DNA of 18,737 nucleotides. Origin: Geobacter sp. (GTDB lineage Bacteria > Desulfobacterota > Desulfuromonadia > Geobacterales > Geobacteraceae). How positions within the stretch are numbered: the stretch's first letter is position 1; every line of letters starts with the position of its first letter. Of the stretch, positions 1 through 6,822 are shown piece after piece. The stretch covers positions 1 through 18,737 of the forward strand of contig RPRC01000141.1 in NCBI GenBank assembly GCA_003857395.1, read 5' to 3'. Below the pieces are notes generated by a model. The model ran no database searches and was not told the DNA's origin. It saw only the letters and a list, made by a program, of their open reading frames with translations. A program made the position numbers and the translations under genes.

Positions 1-1
1 C

Positions 2-262
2 CACGGTGTCGGCGGTGCTTTTGGTGCCCTGGCAACCGGCGCTTTCGCAACTGTCGGCGCAACCGGTCTTATTGCGGGCAACACCGCGCAGTTCTTTTCC
101 CAGGTCATAGCAGTAGGCGCTGCTGCTGCCTATGCGTTCATAGTAACCTGCATTATTGCTTTCGTCATTGACAAGACTATCGGTCTCAGAGTTGACAAAG
201 AAGATGAAATCATCGGTCTTGATCAGACTCAGCACTCCGAGTCCGGGTACAATCTGTACTAA
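2..262 (+). CDS. amtB: Ammonium transporter AmtB, C-terminal 86 residues (5' end outside window)
   Basis: Reading from base 2 gives an open frame that ends in TAA at 260-262. It starts HGVGGAFGAL, matching the HGxxG stretch of Amt/Mep/Rh channels; in E. coli AmtB the His here is the second of the pore twin histidines (H318). Two hydrophobic, Ala/Gly/Phe-rich stretches follow, corresponding to the last transmembrane helices. The cytoplasmic tail begins at IGLRV, continues GLDQTQHSESGYNLY and stops. That tail matches the conserved AmtB C-terminal region where PII protein GlnK docks to block the pore. Amt channels conduct ammonium/ammonia across the inner membrane. The PII gene often lies beside amtB; it is not downstream here, so it may lie upstream, outside the window. 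The family call is secure; only the 5' end is missing. Confidence 0.95.
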   Translation, partial: HGVGGAFGALATGAFATVGATGLIAGNTAQFFSQVIAVGAAAAYAFIVTCIIAFVIDKTIGLRVDKEDEIIGLDQTQHSESGYNLY

Positions 263-308
263 GCTATTTTTCACTGTTACCGGAAACGGTACAGTCCAAC
301 TGCACCGA

Positions 309-342
309 CATGGAAAGCCGTCCTTTTGGGCGGCTTTCCATG
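309..342 (+). terminator. Strong 15-bp hairpin between amtB and the histidine kinase
   Basis: Bases 309-320 and 331-342 are perfect reverse complements (12 bp). Three further pairs (one G-U) close inside the arms, leaving a TTTT tetraloop at 324-327. It lies 46 bases after the amtB stop and 44 bases before the chosen kinase ATG. There is no T-run after the stem, so it is not a classical Rho-independent terminator. It could be a partial terminator, an mRNA 3'-end stabiliser or a structured leader of the kinase. Confidence 0.5.
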
Positions 343-386
343 CGCAGACCATGCAACCAACTCTCTTCTTTTCCAGTGGAATTGCC

Positions 387-1130
387 ATGGACAAACCATT
401 TGTCAAACATATGCCGCTGGATGGCCAAGCAGAAGATAAACTGCTCAGACGCTTGGCAAGTAATGAGAAAATGGCGGAGCTGGGCCGTCTTTCCGCAGGG
501 ATCATTCATGAAATCAATACCCCGCTTTCGGTAATTGCCGCTGCCTCGCAGATGGTCCTCTGTGAGCCGGACCTTCCGGAAGCGGTAACCGAGATGGTTG
601 AGCGGATTCATCAGGAAGCTCAGCGCCTGTCTCAGCTCACTCGCGGGATACTTTCCTTTTCTCGCGAGGAGGACGCTGCGGAGGGTGAGTCGGACATCAA
701 CCTCACCTTGCGCGAAGTCCTGTCATTTCTCAAATATGAGATTCAGAAACGCTCGATCAGTGTCGCTGAAGAACTGGATCCCCATCTGCCCCTTGTAAAC
801 GCTAATCAGAACCTTCTGAAGCAGATTTTTCTTAATCTCATCATGAATGCACTCCAGGCAATGGGTAGCAGTGGCCGCCTTACGGTTGACTCAACCCTGA
901 CCGAAGAGATGGAAGTACGGGTTCGTATCCAGGATAGCGGTTCCGGTATCCCCTTGGATACCCTTGAGAAGATATTCACTCCTTTTTATACCACCAAAGA
1001 GCCGGGTGTCGGCACGGGACTCGGTCTGTATGTTACCAGGAATAATATGGAACGCCTCCATGGCAGCATTCAGGTGCAAAGTTCGGAAGGAGAGGGTGCC
1101 TGCTTTACACTCTTTTTCCCTGTGCTCTGA
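387..1130 (+). CDS. Short two-component sensor histidine kinase (HisKA + HATPase_c), no sensor domain
   Basis: The 247-aa product from ATG 387 is almost only a kinase core. The dimerisation/phosphoacceptor helix has the H box GRLSAGIIHEINTPL with His41. The HATPase_c domain shows the N box (Asn154 in LIMNALQAM), G1 box DSGSG (183-187), F box IFTPFYTTKE and G2 box GVGTGLGL (207-214), so all catalytic elements look intact. No signal peptide, membrane helix, PAS or HAMP domain is visible. The frame is open back to a TTG at 156 inside amtB, and an ATG at 351 is possible. ATG 387 is preferred because the homologous part starts just after it, although its ribosome site (AGTGGA) is weak. Following amtB by 124 bp, it may be an NtrB-like kinase signalling ammonium or nitrogen status. 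That role is inferred; no response regulator is adjacent. Confidence 0.85.
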   Translation: MDKPFVKHMPLDGQAEDKLLRRLASNEKMAELGRLSAGIIHEINTPLSVIAAASQMVLCEPDLPEAVTEMVERIHQEAQRLSQLTRGILSFSREEDAAEGESDINLTLREVLSFLKYEIQKRSISVAEELDPHLPLVNANQNLLKQIFLNLIMNALQAMGSSGRLTVDSTLTEEMEVRVRIQDSGSGIPLDTLEKIFTPFYTTKEPGVGTGLGLYVTRNNMERLHGSIQVQSSEGEGACFTLFFPVL

Positions 1131-1160
1131 TGTTGTAGAAACTATCTTGCCTTGCCGGAA

Positions 1161-1310
1161 TTCAAAACTGATGCTCTCGCAAAAAGTCTCCACTACCGCT
1201 TTTGTCGTCATTCCCGTGAAAACGGGAATCCAGGAATTTCAGCATAGTACACAAACCCTGGATACCCGCCTACGCGGGTATGACGATATTTTGCGAATCC
1301 ATCAAAATTG
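1161..1310. repeat. Composite palindromic repeat with dRS3-like core
   Basis: The core at 1206-1285 is an imperfect inverted repeat of two hairpins: ATTCCC-N8-GGGAAT at 1210-1229 and ATACCC-N8-GGGTAT at 1262-1281. The first fits exactly the published neisserial dRS3 consensus, part of a GTCATTCCCG-type hairpin family common in many bacteria. The second differs by a compensatory base pair. Outside the core, TGATGCTCTCGCAAAA (1169-1184) recurs inverted and imperfectly as TTTTGCGAATCCATCA (1289-1304). Near-identical 10-mers (8/10) lie at 1161-1170 and 1301-1310, 140 bp apart. A related outer layout recurs at 13282-13431 around a different core. It fills most of the gap after the kinase gene. Confidence 0.8.
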
Positions 1311-1358
1311 TACTGGCGACTTTCCTTCCCATGATGTAACTAACGTAGGTCTTCCCTC

Positions 1359-1386
1359 TTGCAAGAACCCATACTTCTGATATTAT
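1359..1386 (+). promoter_or_regulatory. Possible sigma-70 promoter for the rubrerythrin gene
   Basis: TTGCAA (1359-1364), 16 bases, then TATTAT (1381-1386): 4/6 and 5/6 matches to the sigma-70 consensus. It would start a transcript near 1393 with a leader of about 155 nt before ATG 1548. Matches of this quality also arise by chance, so this is tentative. Confidence 0.3.
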
Positions 1387-1547
1387 AGATAAAATTCCGC
1401 TGACGGAACACGGGTCTGGTGAGAGATCAGGTTCTCATACCTGTGGTAATCGTTAAATGCCCGGTGTGCCTGATTACCTGGCCAAAATGGGTAGAATATT
1501 TTGGAGTGGATACAATTGTACACTTGCATCTGTCTGGAGGGCTATGT

Positions 1548-2036
1548 ATGAACGTCTTTGAAATTGCGATGGAAAAGGAACAAGAAGTCAAAACCTATTA
1601 TGAAAAATTAGCGGAAGAAACCCCGCACCTGGGGATAAAAAAGATTTTTACACTTCTGGCTGCTGATGAACAAAAACATTTTGATGCCGTGCAAGCCATG
1701 GGAAAAGAGTCTGGTTGCAGGATTCCTGCTGATTCTCCGGCGCTGGATGCTGCGCAGAAGGTGCTCGGCGACTTTTTCGGCGAGACGGGGCCAGCTTCCA
1801 AGCTGAAGAAAAGCTTGGACAGTTACCGTCATGCCTTGCTTGTTGAAGCGGAAAGTGTTCAGTTCTACGAGGGTCTCCTTGAAACGGTACAGGACAAGGC
1901 TATGAAAAAGGTGCTGACTACGATTCTCAGTCAAGAGAGGGAGCACTACAATATTGTCGAGAACCTCTATGATTACGTATTGAAACCGGAGTATTTTCTG
2001 GAGTGGGCAGAGTTCAGCAACCTGCGGAAATTGTAG
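1548..2036 (+). CDS. Rubrerythrin / ferritin-like di-iron protein
   Basis: A 162-aa all-helical protein with the four-helix ferritin-like pattern. Helix 1 has a Glu-rich stretch with EQEVKTYYEKLAEE. Helix 2 carries ExxH in EQKH (Glu41, His44), helix 3 has Glu100/Glu102 followed by FYEGLLE, and helix 4 carries ExxH in EREH (Glu130, His133). These supply the carboxylate and histidine ligands of the di-iron centre in this family. There is no C-terminal rubredoxin domain with paired CxxC, so it is the short rubredoxin-less form. Such proteins are linked to peroxide reduction or iron handling in anaerobes; the exact substrate cannot be read from sequence. The start at 1548 is set by GGAGGG six bases upstream; the frame is open back to 1419, but nothing homologous precedes this ATG. 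Only 9 bases separate it from the next gene, so the two are probably co-transcribed. Confidence 0.9.
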   Translation: MNVFEIAMEKEQEVKTYYEKLAEETPHLGIKKIFTLLAADEQKHFDAVQAMGKESGCRIPADSPALDAAQKVLGDFFGETGPASKLKKSLDSYRHALLVEAESVQFYEGLLETVQDKAMKKVLTTILSQEREHYNIVENLYDYVLKPEYFLEWAEFSNLRKL

Positions 2037-2045
2037 CGATACGGC

Positions 2046-2840
2046 ATGGAGATTGATTATCTTGATATCGCGGTTCAGGCGGCAAAGGCGGCCGGGCAGA
2101 TCCAGCGAGAGAGACTTTGGGGCGAATATTCGATAGACTTCAAGGGTGACAAAAATCTCGTGACCGAAGTTGACAGGTTATCGGAAGAGGCCATCCTTCG
2201 TCATCTCCGCACCGCATGCCCCAACTGCGATGTGCTTGCCGAAGAAAGTGGTGCCTGGGACAGCGGTTCTTCTCTGCGCTGGATCGTTGATCCTTTGGAC
2301 GGTACGACAAATTATGCTCATGGCTTCCCATGGTTTGCCGTTTCCGTAGCTCTTGAGGTTTTCGGCGAGATCCACGTGGGGGTAGTATATCACCCGATGA
2401 TGGATGAGCTTTTTACCTGTGTCCGTGGCAACGGTGCCTGGTTGAACGGCAGGAAGATCTCTGTATCAAAACGCCAGCCACTGAAAAGCTGTCTGCTGGC
2501 AACCGGATTTCCCTATGACAGGACTGAATCCAACGAAAACAATTTTGACAATTTTCTGCAATTCCAGCTCGCAGCTCGGGCCGTTAGAAGAGCCGGTGCC
2601 GCGGCCCTTGATCTCGCCTATGTTGCGGCAGGAAGACTGGATGGTTTTTGGGAGTGCAAACTCAATCCATGGGATGTGGCGGCCGGCAAGCTTCTGGTTG
2701 AAGAGGCGGGAGGGACGGTAACAAATCATGCCAACGAGCCATACTCTATCAAAGACCATCGAATACTTGCAGACAACGGACGTATCCATCAGGAAATGTT
2801 GAAAATACTTGCCTCCAGAAACACAATCCCCACACTTTGA
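2046..2840 (+). CDS. suhB: Inositol monophosphatase family protein (SuhB/IMPase-like)
   Basis: A 264-aa protein of normal family length. It has the metal-binding signatures of the lithium-sensitive phosphatase superfamily: LAEESG with Glu67, WIVDPLDGTTNYAHGFP with Asp82 and Asp85, and PWDVAAGKLLVEEAGG with Asp210. TEVD at 40-43 is the usual conserved segment before the active site. These residues bind two to three Mg2+ ions and hydrolyse phosphate monoesters such as inositol-1-phosphate. Bacterial members also act on other sugar phosphates, and E. coli SuhB has a separate rRNA transcription role, so the substrate is not settled. The ATG lies 9 bases after the rubrerythrin stop with only a poor ribosome site, which suggests translational coupling. 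No terminator hairpin follows directly; the downstream gap contains long palindromes instead. Confidence 0.92.
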   Translation: MEIDYLDIAVQAAKAAGQIQRERLWGEYSIDFKGDKNLVTEVDRLSEEAILRHLRTACPNCDVLAEESGAWDSGSSLRWIVDPLDGTTNYAHGFPWFAVSVALEVFGEIHVGVVYHPMMDELFTCVRGNGAWLNGRKISVSKRQPLKSCLLATGFPYDRTESNENNFDNFLQFQLAARAVRRAGAAALDLAYVAAGRLDGFWECKLNPWDVAAGKLLVEEAGGTVTNHANEPYSIKDHRILADNGRIHQEMLKILASRNTIPTL

Positions 2841-2970
2841 CTGACTCTCAATTCATTTCAGTGTAAATCAACGGATTTCTCATCTGTCGCGGCAGCAAGA
2901 AACTTTGCTCATACTAACCTGCCTCGCGCTTTTTCTGGGGAGAGGTTTTCTGTGCCAGCCGGCCTGTGTG

Positions 2971-3190
2971 GAACTTTCCATCCGGAAACTCCAAAACAAT
3001 GCTATCCCCCATTGGGCTGGGGCTTTCTCTGAGTCTCTCGTACGGCTTTATGGCAAGACAGTGAAAGCAAGGAAAGCGCTTGAATCCAGCAGGTAGCCCG
3101 TTCTGTGTCTCGGGTGGCGCCCGATTACGAGAGGCTTCGAGGAAGTTCCAGCCCAGCACCTGCCGAGACTTTCCGGATGGACGCTAACTA
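2971..3190. repeat. About 220-bp imperfect inverted-repeat element
   Basis: The left end CTTTCCATCCGGAAACTC (2974-2991) is mirrored by GACTTTCCGGATGG (3167-3180). Inside, 3011-3040 (gggctggggctttctc...ctcgt) pairs imperfectly with 3127-3151 (acgagaggcttcgagg...ccagccc), so the whole block can fold into one long hairpin. The end motif GTTTCCATCCGGAAAC is the same as in the palindromes at 13443 and 17544. Small ORFs here (63 aa plus, 81 aa minus) have no ribosome site or recognisable domain and are treated as chance. The flanks 2841-2970 and 3191-3340 show nothing I can name. Confidence 0.55.
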
Positions 3191-3340
3191 AATGCTATGT
3201 TCTCAGTTCAGATGCTGAATCAGTGGTATGCCTGAACGTAAATGTTTTGATTGAAAAGGCTTGTAACAGAGGGCTGAGAAGGTCTTTCGTCGTTGACAAT
3301 ACCCTGATGAAGGTGCTATGTATCAGCAGAATAAATAAGT

Positions 3341-3465
3341 AATTCCAATTCCATATCAAGGCCCTCTCAGCGTTGGCTCGTCTTCAGCTGCTCAACGTAC
3401 TCTTCAGTACGCCTCGCAGCCTCAATCCTCGCCGCCTTGAGATCATCCTTGACCTGGAATTGGTA
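3341..3465. repeat. Long palindrome with GTAC-centred apex, family copy 1
   Basis: Outer arms CCAATTCCATATCAAGG (3345-3361) and CCTTGACCTGGAATTGG (3447-3463) are near-perfect reverse complements. The apex is CGTAC-TCTTCA-GTACG (3396-3411), followed by CCTCGCAGC, whose GCAGC pairs with GCTGC on the left. Copies at 13443 and 17544 share the same apex and asymmetric CTC bulge. The element ends 26 bases before the start codon of the next gene. Confidence 0.7.
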
Positions 3466-3490
3466 TAAAACGGTTTTTGGAAAGGGCGGA

Positions 3491-5686
3491 ATGGTAGTTA
3501 TTCATCACGTGCATACTCACTGGGTACGGTTTGTCCTGGCGCTCGTTGTGCTGGTGTGTTTTTCTGTTTCCACCCATGCAGCCGAACTGGATGATTATTC
3601 GGTCTTCATTGGCGGGTTCACTGCCTTTCAGAACCAGGACTATCGTGGCGCTGCCAGCAAAATGTCGCAGTTTCTCAAGGAATACCCAGCCACTCCTTTG
3701 CGCGATATGGCCCTTTTCTGGCTGGCGAGAGCCCACTTTCGTCTTGGAGAGAAACGCGAGGCTGCTCGCTATATGGCTCTGTTTCTGAAAGAAAACCCGG
3801 ATACCCCGTTGCGGAACGCCGCAGAGCCTGAGTTGATTGCACTTGCTCGAAGTTATGATGAGCAGGGTGAGTCCTTCGTCGTCCGGGCTGATGAAAAACC
3901 TGTTGCCGAAGCGCAGGATCAAAAGACCATAGTGGCAGCGGCACCTGCTGCCAGAGCGGTTGCCGACCAGGCACGGACCGAGCAGTTGAGCACCGGAAAG
4001 CCTTCTGTGCCTGTTTCTGTCGCCACTTCGGAAAAAATTGACTCTTCGCGCGAGGTGCCTGCTCTGACCATGAAGGAGCGGGCGATCAATGAATATCGCT
4101 CAGTCCAGGAGAAATTTCCTGGAACGAAGGCTGCTTCAATTGCTGCTGAACGGTTGAGGGAGCTTCACGTGGGAACTCCCGCATCTGACAGTACTCTTGG
4201 ACGCGTCGCAGAAAGCCCTCGGGGGGGGAAGGCCGCCAATGTTGTAACTCTTGAAGTTGGACAATTCGCTGCTGCCGATCTTTCCGTTCGCCCCTTAAAG
4301 GAAAGCTCGGAAGCAGGAGTGAAGATTTCAATTCCCTTTGAAGTTGTCAATCGCGGCAACGGAACTGACAGTTTTGTGCTGGAGGAGGGCTTCCCCGAGG
4401 AATTTAATGCTCGGATAGCCGCCGCAGGTCATCCGGAGATATCGCTTGCATCTACTCCCCAGCTGGCCCCTGGAGAGAGTTTTTCCGCTATTGTTGATCT
4501 GACAGTTCCTGCTGCCATTATTGACGGGCAAAGAAGTGCCTATCCAGTAAGGCTGGTCTCAAAGTTTGATCGGGATCATTCACTGTCGAAGGAAATATCG
4601 CTGGTTTTTTCAGCGCCGCTGCTCAGGATGGTCGTAAGGCCCGATAAGGAGATTGTCCTACCGGGTGAAGCGATTACCTACCGGATGGCGCTCTTGAACG
4701 TCGGAAGTGCAGCAGCTAAGAAAATTTCTTTCTCACTCAGTTATCCTGCCCAATATGAGCCGGTTGAGCCGCTTCCCGCTGGATTCCGGCGTGACGGAAC
4801 GTCCCGGCTTGCTGTTGCCGAGATGGAAGTTGGTTCCGGGGGGCGAAAAGAATTTACCGTCGCATTCCGCTTGAAGGATGAAGCACTTGCCGGTCAGGAG
4901 CTCTTTTGCCGGGCAGAGTTGCACAATAGTGCCCTGCAACTGTCAGAGGCTTTTCTTTCCTCTGCGGCCATGGTAGGAAAGGTAAGCGGCGTGGCGGTCA
5001 GGATTCAGAACGAGAGTCGTACCGTCTTGCCGGGTGAAAGGGTTGTTATCCCTGTCAGTGTGATCAATACGGGAAATTTCCGGGAAAACATCACAATTAA
5101 GACTTCCATACCTTCTTCGATACGGTATGCCATGTATAGAAATGGCGGCAGCGGCGTTACACAGACGGATGAGCTTGTTACCGGTTCTATCAGTTCACTT
5201 TCACCACGGGAAGTGGTGTCACTTAAAATCGAACTGTTTACTCCAGCCGGTGTTGCCGATACATCTGAAACGTCCTTCACGGTTACCTTCGAACCGGAGA
5301 GCGACCGTTCCAAGTCCACAACAGCGTCAGTGCACCTTGTTTTTTCTCGGCCTGTCGTGACCCTTGAAATGGAGGCAAAGAGTGGACGTCTCAAGCCGGG
5401 CGAAATTGCCCATCTTGTTCTCAGTGCCGTTAATAATGGTTCGAGCATGGCAAAAGATGTTGAAGTGACAAGTTATTTGCCGGTGCGAATTGAAGTCGTT
5501 GCATCGGAACCTGCAGCTGTTGATGGTCAGAAGGGTGAACATATCTGGCGATTCTCCGAACTGGGCCCGGGAGAGAAACGAAGCATAGTACTGGCATACA
5601 GGATTAAACCGGGCGTTGCCGCAGGTACAAATCTCCAAATTGAAAATCGTTTCAGATACAAGGATCAACTGGGTAATTCGTACTGA
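3491..5686 (+). CDS. Exported protein with TPR-like N-terminus and Ig-like (DUF11/CARDB-type) repeats
   Basis: The 731-aa product starts at ATG 3491, preceded by AAAGGGCGGA; the frame extends to a TTG at 3437, but that lies inside a palindromic repeat. A signal peptide covers residues 1-31, with a hydrophobic core VRFVLALVVLVCFSV and a likely cut at THAA. Residues 33-120 form TPR-like helical pairs (YRGAASKMSQFLKEYPATPL, then a second copy with FLKENPDTPL), as in YbgF/BamD-type proteins. An Ala/Val-rich linker follows, then another TPR-like helix pair (about 194-225). Residues 250-731 hold about four beta-rich repeats with the VVNRGNGTDSF / NVGSAAAK / VINTGNFREN / AVNNGSSMAKDV signature of DUF11, CARDB and NEW3 Ig-like domains, known from surface and periplasmic proteins. 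It heads a cluster that includes a pilus motor ATPase, so a scaffold or adhesion role is plausible but unproven. An eight-G run lies at 4221-4228. The product ends abruptly at LGNSY without an anchor. Confidence 0.8.
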   Translation: MVVIHHVHTHWVRFVLALVVLVCFSVSTHAAELDDYSVFIGGFTAFQNQDYRGAASKMSQFLKEYPATPLRDMALFWLARAHFRLGEKREAARYMALFLKENPDTPLRNAAEPELIALARSYDEQGESFVVRADEKPVAEAQDQKTIVAAAPAARAVADQARTEQLSTGKPSVPVSVATSEKIDSSREVPALTMKERAINEYRSVQEKFPGTKAASIAAERLRELHVGTPASDSTLGRVAESPRGGKAANVVTLEVGQFAAADLSVRPLKESSEAGVKISIPFEVVNRGNGTDSFVLEEGFPEEFNARIAAAGHPEISLASTPQLAPGESFSAIVDLTVPAAIIDGQRSAYPVRLVSKFDRDHSLSKEISLVFSAPLLRMVVRPDKEIVLPGEAITYRMALLNVGSAAAKKISFSLSYPAQYEPVEPLPAGFRRDGTSRLAVAEMEVGSGGRKEFTVAFRLKDEALAGQELFCRAELHNSALQLSEAFLSSAAMVGKVSGVAVRIQNESRTVLPGERVVIPVSVINTGNFRENITIKTSIPSSIRYAMYRNGGSGVTQTDELVTGSISSLSPREVVSLKIELFTPAGVADTSETSFTVTFEPESDRSKSTTASVHLVFSRPVVTLEMEAKSGRLKPGEIAHLVLSAVNNGSSMAKDVEVTSYLPVRIEVVASEPAAVDGQKGEHIWRFSELGPGEKRSIVLAYRIKPGVAAGTNLQIENRFRYKDQLGNSY

Positions 5687-5812
5687 TTCATTAGCAGGCC
5701 TGGGTGTCTTTTCGCTTCTACCTGGTTTTCTGGATTCAGGTGCAGTTCTTGCGCGACAGTACAGGTGTCCTGATGTTTGTCTCAGGGACGAACTCTGCGG
5801 ACGAGGGAGAGC

Positions 5813-6472
5813 ATGACAGCCAGCAAAATTATTCCAGCAACTGATGCTATGACGCAATCCGGAATCGCTCCCCTTGTGTGGATCTGGTTCCCTGCAACCT
5901 TTCTGCTCTGTCTACTTTTTTTCTTGACGTGTTCTCCCGCTTTCGCAGGGGAATACCTCCTCTATCAGCCGAATCCGGTGGAGAGTGATGCGTCTCCGCA
6001 GCCTGGAGAAGGTGTCTTGGTGAAGAAAATCACTGTCAGGCGGGGGGATACCCTATCGGCCCTTTCCCGACAGTTCTCTGGGAAAGCCACCTATTTCCCG
6101 CAGATACTCCTGTTTAATAAAATACGTAACCCGAATCTGATCTATGCCGATCAAGAACTGCTTGTTCCTCTCTCCAGACCACTTCCAGCGCAAAAGCTAC
6201 GGCTCCCGGCTTCAGGGATGCCTGCCAAGTCCCGTGCTCGGTCCGCTACCCGTAATCAGACACAAGCAATTTTAAAAAATAGTGTCAAGAAGGAAGTGCC
6301 ATCAGCCGAGCGGCAGCTTTATGCGCAGGCTGAAGCTTTTTTTGCTCAAGGGAGATATCATGAGGCCCTTGACGGGTTTAACCTTTTTCTGAAAGAGTAC
6401 CCGCATTCCTCGCTGGTCCCCGAGGCAATCCTGTATCGGGGCGACTGCTTCCTCCGTCTTTCGGGGAGCTAG
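5813..6472 (+). CDS. Exported LysM + TPR protein (FimV-like layout)
   Basis: A 219-aa protein. ATG 5813 is favoured over the upstream in-frame TTG (5777) because GAGGGAGA precedes it by two to three bases. A signal peptide or N-terminal membrane anchor covers 1-45, with core WFPATFLLCLLFFLT and a possible cut at AFA/GEY. Residues 70-121 are a LysM peptidoglycan-binding domain (VRRGDTLSALSRQF ... FNKIRNPNLIYADQELLVPL). A basic linker follows, then a TPR-like unit at 163-216 (AFFAQGRYHEALDGFNLFLKEYP), much like the TPR of the upstream 731-aa protein. LysM plus TPR is the architecture of FimV/TspA proteins, which position pilus or secretion machinery at the cell wall; here that is inference. The protein ends in the second TPR helix (CFLRLSGS), shorter than expected for this layout, so it may be truncated. 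It lies 126 bp after the previous gene. Confidence 0.8.
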   Translation: MTASKIIPATDAMTQSGIAPLVWIWFPATFLLCLLFFLTCSPAFAGEYLLYQPNPVESDASPQPGEGVLVKKITVRRGDTLSALSRQFSGKATYFPQILLFNKIRNPNLIYADQELLVPLSRPLPAQKLRLPASGMPAKSRARSATRNQTQAILKNSVKKEVPSAERQLYAQAEAFFAQGRYHEALDGFNLFLKEYPHSSLVPEAILYRGDCFLRLSGS

Positions 6473-6771
6473 AATCTGGTTTGTCTCCTCGTACGAATTA
6501 CTCTCCGTTTCTATCAAGCATCAAACATAGCGTACGTCTGGATAAATGTCCTTTTTTGTGCCTTTATTCGCAAATACTTTTTGCACTAAGTGTTTTGTGC
6601 TCTACACGGGTGCTAAAGTAAACCCTATGTCCTGAGTCGACAGTATCCTTGCGGTATGTTAATGATAATATAGATCTCATGGAGATATCTGGCGCTCAGT
6701 TATCACCCGATATGATTAGTTCGGAGATGCTTCGAAGGAAGAAAGACCCCACGATAAATGATTAAAAAACA
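6473..6771. other. Intergenic stretch, nothing recognised
   Basis: AT-rich gap of about 300 bases between the LysM gene and the receiver-like gene. No ORF with a ribosome site, no strong hairpin with a T-run and no member of the window's repeat families was found here. Confidence 0.4.
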
Positions 6772-6801
6772 TTGACATTGAAGATAGTTGCGTGCGATAT
6801 A
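6772..6801 (+). promoter_or_regulatory. Possible sigma-70 promoter for the receiver-like/TM gene
   Basis: A perfect TTGACA (6772-6777), 18 bases, then GATATA (6796-6801) preceded by TGC, an extended -10 form. It sits 21 bases before ATG 6823, so the transcript would have a very short leader. The -35 is good and the -10 is weak. It would separate the genes from 6823 onward from the two upstream ones. Confidence 0.35.
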
Positions 6802-6822
6802 TACAAAATATGAGGGTTCTGT

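Noticed and set aside
1419..1547. N-terminal extension of the rubrerythrin frame containing a CPVC motif (possible rubredoxin-like knuckle)
   Set aside because: Only one CxxC is present, there is no second knuckle, and a strong ribosome site directly precedes ATG 1548.
2905..3159. Small ORFs on both strands (63 aa plus, 81 aa minus) in the gap before the 731-aa gene
   Set aside because: They lie across an inverted-repeat element, have no ribosome site and show no recognisable domain.
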